From contig UQUG01000031.1 in NCBI GenBank assembly GCA_900544205.1, forward strand, positions 1-20,833: a stretch of 20,833 bases of DNA, given 5' to 3'. A program made the position numbers and the translations under genes. The notes under the pieces were generated by a model. That model saw nothing but the letters and a program-made list of their open reading frames with translations. It was not told the origin of the DNA and did not search any database. How positions within the stretch are numbered: position 1 is the first letter of the stretch; the number at the start of each line of letters is the position of its first letter. Positions 14,398 to 20,833 of the stretch are shown piece by piece. The stretch comes from an uncultured Collinsella sp. Lineage in GTDB: Bacteria > Actinomycetota > Coriobacteriia > Coriobacteriales > Coriobacteriaceae.

Positions 14398-15219
14398 CTA
14401 CAGTAGATGCTCCTCGATAAAGATCGCGATGCCGTCTTTGTCGTTGCTCGCGGTTACAAAATCGGCGGCGGAGCGGGTGGCTTCGCTGCCATTTGCCATG
14501 GCCACACCCACGCCGGCGTCGGCCACCATGCAGGTGTCGTTGTCCGCATCGCCAAACACGCAGATGTCCTGGAGCTCCATGTCGTTGAGCTCCGCCACAC
14601 GCACAAGGCCGCGCGTCTTGGACACGCGCGGATCCATGAACTCGTAGAGCCGTTGCGTGGTTTGCAGGGCCGCCGCCTTGACGGTGTCGTCGACAAACGT
14701 CGATGCTCGCTCGATGACCTGCGGCATTACCTCGGGCGCCATGGTAAACATCACCTTGGGCTGCGGCTCGCGCAAGAACTCGGCAAAATCGACCACCTGA
14801 TAGGGCACGCCGTCGACGCGCGACAGATGCTCAACGCACGCGTTGCTCTCGGGCACGTAGAACACGCCGTCTCGGGGGCAGACGGGCGTTGCCGGAAGGT
14901 CCGCCATGTGCTTGCAGATGCGCGCGATGGTCTCGCCCGGCAGCGGATAGCTCAGCTCGTTGATGTCGTGCGCGCGGTCGATGACCTCGGCGCCACCGCA
15001 GCCCACGAGTACGTCCACCAGGCCTTCGATGCCCCAGAGCTCGTACATGGCCTCGGTCGCGTGGGCGTCGCGCCCGGTGCACAGGCCAAAGAGCACGCCG
15101 CGCTCGCGCAGGGCGCGGATCGCCGCCACGGTGCGCGGGGACACCGTGTGCCGGCTCGTGAGCAGCGTGCCGTCGATATCGCAGAACACGGCTTTGATGT
15201 GGCTGAAGGTGGTGTCCAT
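14398..15219 (-). CDS. Cof-type HAD-IIB sugar/nucleotide phosphatase
   Basis: A 273-residue cytoplasmic phosphatase of the haloacid dehalogenase superfamily, Cof/YidA-like branch. These enzymes dephosphorylate sugar phosphates, nucleotides or related small molecules; the substrate cannot be read from sequence. Motif I is DIDGT with nucleophile Asp14 and acid/base Asp16. Motif II is the Thr in CTGRD, motif III the Lys in VSKTRGL, and motif IV GDADND (223-228) binds magnesium. The segment between motifs II and III forms the type IIB cap. Length is normal. AAAGG precedes the ATG. It follows the MFS gene on the same strand with a 115-bp gap, so they may be co-transcribed. No anomaly was seen. Confidence 0.92.
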   Translation of the reverse strand: MDTTFSHIKAVFCDIDGTLLTSRHTVSPRTVAAIRALRERGVLFGLCTGRDAHATEAMYELWGIEGLVDVLVGCGGAEVIDRAHDINELSYPLPGETIARICKHMADLPATPVCPRDGVFYVPESNACVEHLSRVDGVPYQVVDFAEFLREPQPKVMFTMAPEVMPQVIERASTFVDDTVKAAALQTTQRLYEFMDPRVSKTRGLVRVAELNDMELQDICVFGDADNDTCMVADAGVGVAMANGSEATRSAADFVTASNDKDGIAIFIEEHLL

Positions 15220-15331
15220 GGGAGCCTTTCTGGGTAGTGTGGCGGTGCTGGGTGTATTCGTAAGCGGCGTACATGGTATACCAATGCGCGGGTCGTTGTG
15301 GCGGCTTGTGGTGCTCGGGTCTCAGCACAAC

Positions 15332-15390
15332 CCATCACAACATTCGACGTTTTTCGGCAAAATCGCGATTTTCATCGAATGTTGTGACGG
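15332..15390 (-). repeat. 59-bp palindromic repeat, copy 2
   Basis: CCATCACAACATTCGA (15332-15347) pairs with TCGAATGTTGTGACGG (15375-15390) with one wobble. The 27-nt loop is identical to copy 1 and in the same orientation. The element overlaps the end of the MFS gene and supplies its last 18 codons and stop. Confidence 0.92.
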
Positions 15391-16642
15391 TTTCTTGCCG
15401 TCCTGCAGCACGATCCAAATGCTTGCGTCCAAACAGCAGCAGCGCCGCAGGGACAGCCGTCACGACTATGCCCGCTCCTACGAGCGTCTGCTGCACGCCA
15501 AACGTCGCCGCCAGCCACGGGGCAATCGCCAGCGGGGCTACGCCGGCGAACATGTTGCCAAAGCCCATGACCGAGTTGACGCGGCCGAGCTGCTCGAGCG
15601 GGGCCGTCGTTTGTACGATGGTGTTGTGGAGCGGGTTGACGACGCCCCAGGCCACGCCCAGGGCGATCTGGCCGACGAGCGCCACGCCCACGTACGGCAT
15701 GCCCACGTAGAGTAGGCTTCCCAGACCCACGGACATGAGCGCCACGAGCAGCGTTTTAAGATTGACGAGGTGCGGCGGCATGCGGAGCGCGACCACAGCG
15801 CCCAGCACCGCGCCCACGCCTGATGCCGACGAGAGCCAGCCCATCCATTCGACGCCGACGTGCAGGACGTCGCGATAGAAGAACGACTCCAGCGGGTCGA
15901 AAGCGCCGTAGCCAAAGTTCGAAAGAAAGATGATGCAGAAGAGCAGGGCGAGGACGCTGTTGGTGAAGACGGTCTTGATGCTGGCTGCGAAGGTGACGCG
16001 AGCGGACGTGCTGGGGTTGGGGCTTTGGCTTGCGCACCCGGCGACGCGACCTTCCCGTGACTTAAACCCCCAGCCGGCGATAAGAGCCAGCAGGGTGAAC
16101 AGCATCATGAGCACAAACACCGCGCGCGACGATGCGGCCGCCGCGGCAAAGCCGCCCAGCGTGGGCCCGACGATAATGCTCACGTTGGAGAACATGGTGA
16201 TGGCGGAGTTGATGTCTTTGAGCTCGACGGGGTCGTCGGTGAGGTAGGCCGGATAGGACGTGGCGATGGGCTGGGCGAACCCCATTACAAAGCCCAAGAG
16301 TACCGCGCCGGCAAGGACCGTTCCGGTCGCGCTGCCAAAGGCGATGATTGCCACGCCCGTTGCCAGCGTGCCGACGATGCTCAGCAGAAAATGACGGCGC
16401 GGACCCCAGGCGTCGAGTGCCGCGCCACCCGCAAAGGATCCCAGGATCACGAAGACGTTCATAAATAGGACGGCCAGCGACGTCGCGACGACCGAAGCGC
16501 CGTCCGCATAGGTGAGCGTTCCGATGACGCCGATAAAGTAACTGGTCTGGAATCCGGTATAGATCAGAAAGCGCATCGCCACCAGGCGCTTAGCCTGAGC
16601 AGACAACGACGAGTTGGTTTTTGAGAATAGAGGAATGGGCAT
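15335..16642 (-). CDS. MFS exporter, DHA3/EntS-like, with repeat-derived C-terminus
   Basis: A 435-residue inner-membrane transporter with about 12 hydrophobic helices. It resembles proton-driven exporters of the EntS/DHA3 group, which pump out siderophores, macrolides or other drugs; the substrate is unknown. Visible marks are the early RFLIYTGFQTSYFIGVIGTL helix, a cytoplasmic loop LDAWGPRRHF after helix 2 (motif A position), and GPTLGGFAAA in helix 5-6. Helix 6 and 7 are separated by a loop around SREGRVAGCASQSPNPS. I chose the ATG at 16642 (MPIPLFSKTN) because AAGGAGC lies just before it. The last ~18 residues (TTFDENRDFAEKRRML) are read from the 59-bp palindrome, so the native end has been replaced or extended. 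The leader contains a long dyad next to the ribosome-binding site, and an operator-like dyad covers the promoter. Confidence 0.87.
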   Translation of the reverse strand: MPIPLFSKTNSSLSAQAKRLVAMRFLIYTGFQTSYFIGVIGTLTYADGASVVATSLAVLFMNVFVILGSFAGGAALDAWGPRRHFLLSIVGTLATGVAIIAFGSATGTVLAGAVLLGFVMGFAQPIATSYPAYLTDDPVELKDINSAITMFSNVSIIVGPTLGGFAAAAASSRAVFVLMMLFTLLALIAGWGFKSREGRVAGCASQSPNPSTSARVTFAASIKTVFTNSVLALLFCIIFLSNFGYGAFDPLESFFYRDVLHVGVEWMGWLSSASGVGAVLGAVVALRMPPHLVNLKTLLVALMSVGLGSLLYVGMPYVGVALVGQIALGVAWGVVNPLHNTIVQTTAPLEQLGRVNSVMGFGNMFAGVAPLAIAPWLAATFGVQQTLVGAGIVVTAVPAALLLFGRKHLDRAAGRQETVTTFDENRDFAEKRRML

Positions 16643-16653
16643 AAGAGCTCCTT

Positions 16654-16719
16654 GTTGCATACGAATACGGGCCGCGGGCATTGACCGCCGACCATCGACT
16701 CAATCTTTCCGTATGCAAC
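16654..16719 (-). promoter_or_regulatory. Leader stem adjoining the MFS ribosome-binding site
   Basis: GTTGCATACG (16654-16663) and CGTATGCAAC (16710-16719) are perfect 10-bp complements. In the transcript the second arm ends directly beside the ribosome-binding site (16647-16653). Folding could block or present the site, as in translational control of drug-efflux genes. The loop is 46 bases. Confidence 0.5.
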
Positions 16720-16769
16720 GTTAAGGACGCATCGGGCCCCTTCTCTCCGTTTTTGCCAGCACGAACTAC

Positions 16770-16806
16770 TTGGTAGATTTTAAGGCATGTCCCAAACATC
16801 TACCAA
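16770..16806 (-). promoter_or_regulatory. MFS promoter covered by an operator-like dyad
   Basis: TTGGTAGAT (16770-16778) and ATCTACCAA (16798-16806) are perfect 9-bp arms. On the minus strand TTGGTA (16806-16801) is a fair -35 and TAAAAT (16782-16777) a good -10, at 18-bp spacing. Each arm overlaps one promoter element, a layout typical of repressor sites. No TetR- or MarR-type gene lies adjacent. Confidence 0.55.
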
Positions 16807-16814
16807 AGCAAAAA

Positions 16815-16841
16815 CCACCACAAAGGTGCCCTTTGTGGCGG
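16815..16841. repeat. CCACCACAA-type 3'-end hairpin, copy 3
   Basis: CCACCACAAAGG (16815-16826) pairs with CCTTTGTGGCGG (16830-16841) with one mismatch and a 3-nt loop. It lies 59 bases beyond the moaC-mobB stop and just upstream of the MFS operator. Confidence 0.7.
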
Positions 16842-16860
16842 AAATGACGTTTGCCCAGAT

Positions 16861-16901
16861 AAAACCTGCCAAAATAAACCTGTCCCTTTTTGGCAGGTTT
16901 T
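16861..16901 (-). terminator. Intrinsic terminator of the moa operon
   Basis: AAAACCTGCCAAAA (16861-16874) pairs with TTTTGGCAGGTTTT (16888-16901), giving a long stem that ends in a T-run on both strands. It overlaps the moaC-mobB stop codon. The loop holds AACCTGTCCC, also found in the hairpin loop at 3907. Confidence 0.75.
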
Positions 16902-18204
16902 AGGCGAGATAGTCTTGAATCAAATCGCAAATGGCTCGGGCGTCGTTGATGTTGATGGCTCGGGTCGCAAAGCCGGCGTCGAAGGCCTGGCGCGCCAGGG
17001 CCTCGTTGCAGGCTAGGGCCAGTGTGCGGCCGTCGACCAGATCGAGCGAGCTCTTGCCACGCAGACGGTCGACACCGGAGCGCGCGACCACGATATTGTC
17101 GAAGCCCTCGGTCTTGTAGCCCTCGATGATCACCACATCGACGTCGTTGTAACGCGACAGCAGCTCGCGCGCGGGCATCTCGTCCTCCTCGCGCGTGTCG
17201 GCGTACTCCGCCCAGCGCGTGGCGCAGATAAGGCCCACGTGCTTGGATCCGGCCTGGTGATGGCGCCAGGTGTCCTTAGCGGGCACATCGATATCAAAGC
17301 CGTGATGCCCATGATGCTTGAGCGAGCCCACGCGCAGGCCGCGGCGAGTGAGCTCGGCGATAACCTTCTCGACGAGCGTGGTCTTGCCCGAGTTCTGGTA
17401 GCCGATAAACGCGATCGCGGGGACGGTCGGGGCCGGAACTGCGGGCGCGATGGCAACGGGTGCGCTCGCGGGCGCGGCACCGTCAGCGGCCACGGCCTCA
17501 ACAGCAGCGGCCTGACGCTCTGCACGATCCCACACGCCCGAGCGGCCACCCTCCTTGTGCAACAGGCGCACGTCGACGATCTCCATGCCGCGATCGACGG
17601 CCTTGCACATGTCGTAGATGGTCAGACACGCGGCACTCGCGCCGGTCAGCGCCTCCATCTCAATGCCGGTCTTGCCCGTCACGCCCGCCGTGACCAGCAC
17701 GTGAAAGCCAACCTGCCCGTCCGCGCGCGCCGGCGCCCAGCCCTCGGGCATGTCATCGACAGGCATCCCCGCCGGAGCGATGGGCGCAATGTCGCACTTG
17801 CTCTTGGTAATGAGCAACGGGTGGCACATGGGAATGATGTCGCTCGTGCGCTTGATGGCCATGATGCCCGCCACGCGCGCGCAGGCAAGCACGTCGCCCT
17901 TCTTGGCGCGGTCCTGCAGCACCATGGCCTGCGTCTCGGGGTGCATAAGGATGGTGCCCTCGGCGATGGCGATGCGATGGGTCTCGGCCTTGTCGGACAC
18001 GTCGACCATGCGCACCTCGCCCTTGGCGTCCACGTGCGTCAGCTCGTCGCGACGGGCGTCGCGGGCGGGCTCAGTAGCAGCGCTGGCAGTCGGCTGCGCG
18101 GACGCGTCGGCGTTGCCAGCATTCGCCGCAGCCGTGGCTTTATGGGCAGACATCGCGGCCCTGCGAGCGGCCTTGGTGGCATCGGCGTACCTGCTCTTGG
18201 CCAT
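16900..18204 (-). CDS. moaC-mobB: MoaC-MobB fusion: cyclic pyranopterin monophosphate synthase with guanylate-binding cofactor domain
   Basis: A 434-residue two-domain protein of molybdenum cofactor synthesis. After an Ala-rich, low-complexity start (about 1-53) comes MoaC (about 54-221). It has LTHVDAKGEVRMVDVSDK, the PMCHPL motif (125-130), GIEMEALTGAS and TIYDMCKAVDRGM. MoaC converts the MoaA product into cyclic pyranopterin monophosphate. An Ala/Pro linker (about 225-263) leads to MobB, a P-loop GTPase-like protein that helps guanylate the cofactor. MobB shows the Walker A GYQNSGKTT (268-276), SLKHHGHHGFDID and VVIIEGYKTEGFDNIVV. The start at 18204 is chosen for its GGAGG site; the upstream ATG at 18249 lies inside moaA. 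The reading frame is continuous and both domains look complete, so this is a true fusion. moaA ends four bases before it. Confidence 0.94.
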   Translation of the reverse strand: MAKSRYADATKAARRAAMSAHKATAAANAGNADASAQPTASAATEPARDARRDELTHVDAKGEVRMVDVSDKAETHRIAIAEGTILMHPETQAMVLQDRAKKGDVLACARVAGIMAIKRTSDIIPMCHPLLITKSKCDIAPIAPAGMPVDDMPEGWAPARADGQVGFHVLVTAGVTGKTGIEMEALTGASAACLTIYDMCKAVDRGMEIVDVRLLHKEGGRSGVWDRAERQAAAVEAVAADGAAPASAPVAIAPAVPAPTVPAIAFIGYQNSGKTTLVEKVIAELTRRGLRVGSLKHHGHHGFDIDVPAKDTWRHHQAGSKHVGLICATRWAEYADTREEDEMPARELLSRYNDVDVVIIEGYKTEGFDNIVVARSGVDRLRGKSSLDLVDGRTLALACNEALARQAFDAGFATRAININDARAICDLIQDYLA

Positions 18205-18208
18205 ATGA

Positions 18209-19264
18209 TCATCCTCCGATTTGGGACATAAATCGTTGCGTGCCCTCAATTATCGCGTGTTCCTGCGGTTTGTGGGCCACGGCATCGCGCCAAATCGAAA
18301 GTACCTGCATATCATCACCACGGCGCAGGGCGTCGCGCACCGAATACTCGGCATCGCTGAACAGGCACGGACGCACGTTGCCATCGGCCGTCAGGCGCAG
18401 GCGGTTGCAATTCGCACAAAAATGGTTGGACATGGCGCTGATAAAGCCGACCGTTCCCGCCGCGCCCGGAAAGTGCCAGTAGCGCGCGGGGCCCGCGCCG
18501 GCAGGAGCGTCGTTGATGTCGAGCGGCTCAAGCTCGCCCAGTCCCGCCGCGGTGGCCCCGGCATTGATGCGCGCCCGCAGCTCGTCGCTCGGCACGGTAT
18601 CGCTCGCGTCCCACAGCTCGGGATTGAGCGCGGGCGCATGCGGATCCACGGCGCAATGCGAGCTGGTGCGCTCGTCGCCGATGGGCATGTATTCGATAAA
18701 GCGCAGGTGGATGGGGCGGTCGACGGTCAGCCGTGCGAGGGCCGCCACATCCTGGTTGAGCCGGCGCACCACAACGCAGTTGACCTTAACGGGCTCAAAG
18801 CCCCAAGCCAGCGCCGCGTCGACGCCGGCCATGGTCTGCTCGAGTCGACCCAGGCGCGTGATCTTTCCAAACAGCTCGGGGTCGAGTGTGTCGAGCGAAA
18901 TGTTGACGCGGTTAAGCCCGGCATCCTTGAGCTGCGGCGCTAGCTTGGGCAGCAGGGCGCCGTTGGTGGTGAGCGAGATGTCTTCGATCTGCGGAATCGC
19001 GCGGATGTCGCGAATAAGCGGGATGATACGGCGGCTGACCAGCGGCTCGCCACCCGTCAGGCGCACGCGGCGAATGCCCTCCCCCGCCACCAAGCGCACA
19101 AAGCGGGCGATTTCCTCGGCGCTGAGCAGCTCGTCGTGCGCACGGGGCGCCACGCCATCGGCCGGCATGCAGTAAATGCAGCGGAAGTTGCACTTGTCGG
19201 TAACGGCAATGCGCAGGTAGTTGATATCGCGGCCAAAGCCGTCATGTTGCACGCGCCCGTCCAC
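18209..19264 (-). CDS. moaA: GTP 3',8-cyclase (radical SAM)
   Basis: The 351-residue enzyme begins molybdenum cofactor synthesis by rearranging GTP to 3',8-cyclo-7,8-dihydroGTP, the substrate for MoaC. The N-terminal radical SAM cluster motif is CNFRCIYC (Cys25, Cys29, Cys32). The second iron-sulfur site is Cys283, Cys286 and Cys300 in HFCANCNRLRLTADGNVRPC. The protein ends in the conserved Gly-Gly (SQIGG). GGEPLVS and the TTNGALL strand match the SAM-binding fold. The start codon is GTG at 19264, with GGGGAAGG at good distance. The ribosome-binding site of the next gene is made by its last codons (GGA GGA TGA), so the two are translationally coupled. moaD, moaE and moeA are not in this window. 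Confidence 0.97.
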   Translation of the reverse strand: MDGRVQHDGFGRDINYLRIAVTDKCNFRCIYCMPADGVAPRAHDELLSAEEIARFVRLVAGEGIRRVRLTGGEPLVSRRIIPLIRDIRAIPQIEDISLTTNGALLPKLAPQLKDAGLNRVNISLDTLDPELFGKITRLGRLEQTMAGVDAALAWGFEPVKVNCVVVRRLNQDVAALARLTVDRPIHLRFIEYMPIGDERTSSHCAVDPHAPALNPELWDASDTVPSDELRARINAGATAAGLGELEPLDINDAPAGAGPARYWHFPGAAGTVGFISAMSNHFCANCNRLRLTADGNVRPCLFSDAEYSVRDALRRGDDMQVLSIWRDAVAHKPQEHAIIEGTQRFMSQIGG

Positions 19265-19304
19265 GCAGCCTTCCCCTCACGCGGCGTTTTATTCTTCGGA
19301 AAAC

Positions 19305-19310
19305 ATAATA
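19305..19310 (-). promoter_or_regulatory. Candidate -10 box of the moa operon
   Basis: TATTAT on the minus strand (19310-19305), about 40 bases before the moaA GTG, matches the -10 consensus in five of six positions. No clear -35 is visible at 16-18 bp. Confidence 0.3.
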
Positions 19311-19397
19311 CCCCACGAGAGAATCATGCCGACACCCGTACGACAGGACAGGTCGCTTCGAGCAAAACCGGCTTCCCGAGCCCATCCTCAACACAGA

Positions 19398-19456
19398 CCA
19401 TCACAACATTCGATGCTTTTCCCGTTTTTGGCAAAAAACGTTGAATGTTGTGATGG
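19398..19456 (+). repeat. 59-bp palindromic repeat, copy 3
   Basis: CCATCACAACATTCGA (19398-19413) pairs with TTGAATGTTGTGATGG (19441-19456) with one wobble. The 27-nt loop contains CGTTTTT-GGC-AAAAAACG. Compared with copies 1 and 2 it is inverted: its plus strand aligns with their minus strand. It lies 41 bases after the stop of the nuclease-like gene. Confidence 0.9.
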
Positions 19457-19497
19457 TTTGTCTGCCCACGGCACCCCGTAGAAGGGCCGGAACGCCC

Positions 19498-20535
19498 CTA
19501 GAGGCCGCCGTCCCAGTGCCGAATCACGAATTCTCGCAGGTCGTTCTGACGTTTCTGGAACGCTTCGCTTCGATCGCACTTGAGACCCATAGCGAGTGCG
19601 ATGGCGTTCATCGCCCGATGCAATTGCAGCTGGTGGGCAAACTGAGTCCCGGTGAGGACGATCATCCTAAAGCCCAGCGCACTCAGCACGGTCATACGCT
19701 CCGCATCCGACGCGCTGCGCTGTTTATCAAGATGGTCCGAGCCGTTGTATTCAATCCCTGTACCGCTTGCAGGCGCATATACGTCAATCTCGAAATACCC
19801 GGCCTTTGCGAGATACTTGAACTCGTTGGGAACATCGACCCGATGGTTGAGCTCGATCTTGGCGTATCCCAGCCCGCCCTGGGAACGTTTTGCTACGACC
19901 ATGATTGCGGTGGCCGTCTCCATGGGCGACCGCGCGCCATCGTGCACGCGCTTGAGCACAGCGGCCGCGCGTATAGCCCCCTGACGAGATCGGTTCTCAT
20001 TGCAATAAGCAATCAAGTCGGCAACGGTATACCTCTGCCCCATCTCGATATAATCGCCTGTCGACAGATGATTCAAATGGTATCGGGCACAGATTTCGTA
20101 GCCATATTCCAGCTGCTCGGACTCGCTCATCCACGAGCCCGCCTGGACAAAGCACATGGCCTCATCAACCACTAGAAGGCCCTCTGCCACCTCGATAAGA
20201 TGGCCTGGAGGTACCGGCGTTCCAAACACGTGGCACCTAAATCCAGCCGGCGTCGAGCGCTCAAAATCGAAGTTGACGAGCGTGTCGATATGATCGAGCT
20301 CTTCTCGTGGAATACCAAGTGAGACCAGATAGTCGGTAACGATCCCAACTGCCGTTGAAGCCCTCAGCCCCTTGGCATCGAGTCCCAATTTGGGCAGGCT
20401 CGCGGTCGGCTCCGCCTCGTTAGCAAGCGAGTCCTCATCGTATAGGCTGCTTGCTCGCGAGAGCGGCTCGGACGGGCGCGCCACGTTGTGGTACAGCCAG
20501 GCAGTCTTATGGGACAGGACGATCGGCAGGTCCAT
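19498..20535 (-). CDS. DUF559/Vsr-like nuclease-fold protein
   Basis: A 345-residue soluble protein. The C-terminal third (about 200-300) reads SPMETATAIMVVAKRSQGGL, then FEIDVYAP, IEYNGSDH and RMTVLSALGFRMIVLT. This is the layout of the DUF559 branch of the PD-(D/E)xK/Vsr endonuclease fold, with Glu206, Asp251 and Glu262 as candidate metal ligands. The N-terminal two thirds, including LPIVLSHKTAWLYH and RCHVFGTPVPPGHL, resemble actinobacterial proteins with AbiEi-like front domains but I cannot place them firmly. The ATG at 20535 has GGAGGG just upstream. Two nearly identical 59-bp palindromes flank it, 41 bases past the stop and about 105 bases before the start. The substrate and role are unknown; it could be a DNA-processing enzyme or have lost activity. 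Confidence 0.7.
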   Translation of the reverse strand: MDLPIVLSHKTAWLYHNVARPSEPLSRASSLYDEDSLANEAEPTASLPKLGLDAKGLRASTAVGIVTDYLVSLGIPREELDHIDTLVNFDFERSTPAGFRCHVFGTPVPPGHLIEVAEGLLVVDEAMCFVQAGSWMSESEQLEYGYEICARYHLNHLSTGDYIEMGQRYTVADLIAYCNENRSRQGAIRAAAVLKRVHDGARSPMETATAIMVVAKRSQGGLGYAKIELNHRVDVPNEFKYLAKAGYFEIDVYAPASGTGIEYNGSDHLDKQRSASDAERMTVLSALGFRMIVLTGTQFAHQLQLHRAMNAIALAMGLKCDRSEAFQKRQNDLREFVIRHWDGGL

Positions 20536-20639
20536 GAGCCCTCCAATGGAGTCGGATAACCAACCTTATTCCCCTGCCCACGGGTCCGCACACCTTCGTG
20601 CGCAAGAAAGCGATTCCACCCGGTCGAGTGGCAGAAAAA

Positions 20640-20698
20640 CCATCACAACATTCGATGCTTTTCCCGTTTTTGGCAAAAAACGTCGAATGTTGTGATGG
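20640..20698 (+). repeat. 59-bp palindromic repeat, copy 4
   Basis: CCATCACAACATTCGA (20640-20655) pairs perfectly with TCGAATGTTGTGATGG (20683-20698); the match extends to 19 bp with the flanking AAA/TTT. It differs from copy 3 by a single base and has the same orientation. Confidence 0.92.
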
Positions 20699-20782
20699 TT
20701 TGAGGTGAGGTGAGGGGCACGGAGGGGTCAAAGCATCGTGCTTGGAGCGTGACTTTTTTTCGCACCGTCGTCATCAATAACC

Positions 20783-20813
20783 TTGACTCTACAATCGTTG
20801 TAGGGTTTTCACT
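20783..20813 (+). promoter_or_regulatory. MerR-type promoter at the right edge
   Basis: TTGACT (20783-20788) is a good -35. The perfect dyad CTACAA-TCG-TTGTAG (20789-20803) fills the space up to a weak -10, TTCACT (20808-20813), at 19-bp spacing. A long spacer filled by a dyad is the hallmark of MerR-family promoters. The gene controlled lies beyond the window. Confidence 0.45.
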
Positions 20814-20833
20814 ACACTGGTAGCTAAACGAAC

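Noticed and set aside
3834..15390. Copies 1 and 2 of the palindrome as ends of a mobile pilus island
   Set aside because: They are in direct orientation and bracket the locus, but copy 2 lies within the MFS gene end and no integrase, transposase or target duplication is seen; the repeats are also found elsewhere, so chance placement is simpler.
20701..20760. Possible terminator ending in a T7 run
   Set aside because: The only stem near it (AAGCA/TGCTT) is five pairs long and separated from the T-run; no plus-strand gene precedes it.

Overview
The window looks like chromosomal DNA from a gut actinobacterium of the Coriobacteriia, most probably Collinsella. That is an inference from high-GC codon use, complete gatCAB and moa genes in actinobacterial style, and an LPXTG pilus locus; no rRNA or other marker is present to prove it. 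All sixteen protein-coding genes or gene remnants I support lie on the minus strand. The only plus-strand transcription units I can propose are two small structured RNAs and a promoter at the right edge.

Layout, left to right. (1) 16-3647: the gatC-gatA-gatB operon for the tRNA-dependent amidotransferase, with one-base TAATG overlaps at both junctions. (2) 3743-3941: a repeat-rich intergenic stretch with 21-nt tandem units, the first copy of a 59-bp palindrome, and a 3'-end hairpin. (3) 3955-14386: a sortase-assembled pilus locus. Transcription runs from a large tip-like protein (10518-13886; beta-helix, two FctA-like domains, LPLSG) to a GC-rich accessory pilin (8855-10525; MPSTG) and the likely major pilin (6977-8746; LPLTG), which is followed by a strong terminator. 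Beyond that lie a 250-bp duplicated unit carrying a structured RNA plus a tiny membrane protein gene (intact in one copy, truncated in the other), a winged-helix regulator, and the class C sortase. (4) 14398-16806: a Cof-type HAD phosphatase and an MFS exporter with an operator-like dyad over its promoter. (5) 16861-19310: molybdenum cofactor genes moaA and a moaC-mobB fusion. (6) 19398-20698: a DUF559/Vsr-like nuclease-fold gene bracketed by two near-identical palindromic repeats. (7) 20783-20813: a MerR-type promoter at the edge whose gene lies outside.

How it fits together: the sortase would join the pilins through their LPXTG-type motifs, with the tip protein as the probable adhesin. A G9 tract just after the tip protein's signal peptide puts its expression under possible slipped-strand on/off control. 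One-base changes in either direction give a stop within about a dozen codons, and the next gene is translationally coupled to it. The duplicated RNA sits between the pilins and the regulator-sortase pair, next to a palindromic operator candidate that overlaps the regulator's -10.

The most interesting items are the phase-variation tract, the duplicated RNA with compensatory base changes, the 59-bp palindrome family (four copies, one of which supplies the C-terminus of the MFS protein), and the nuclease-like gene framed by two of those palindromes.
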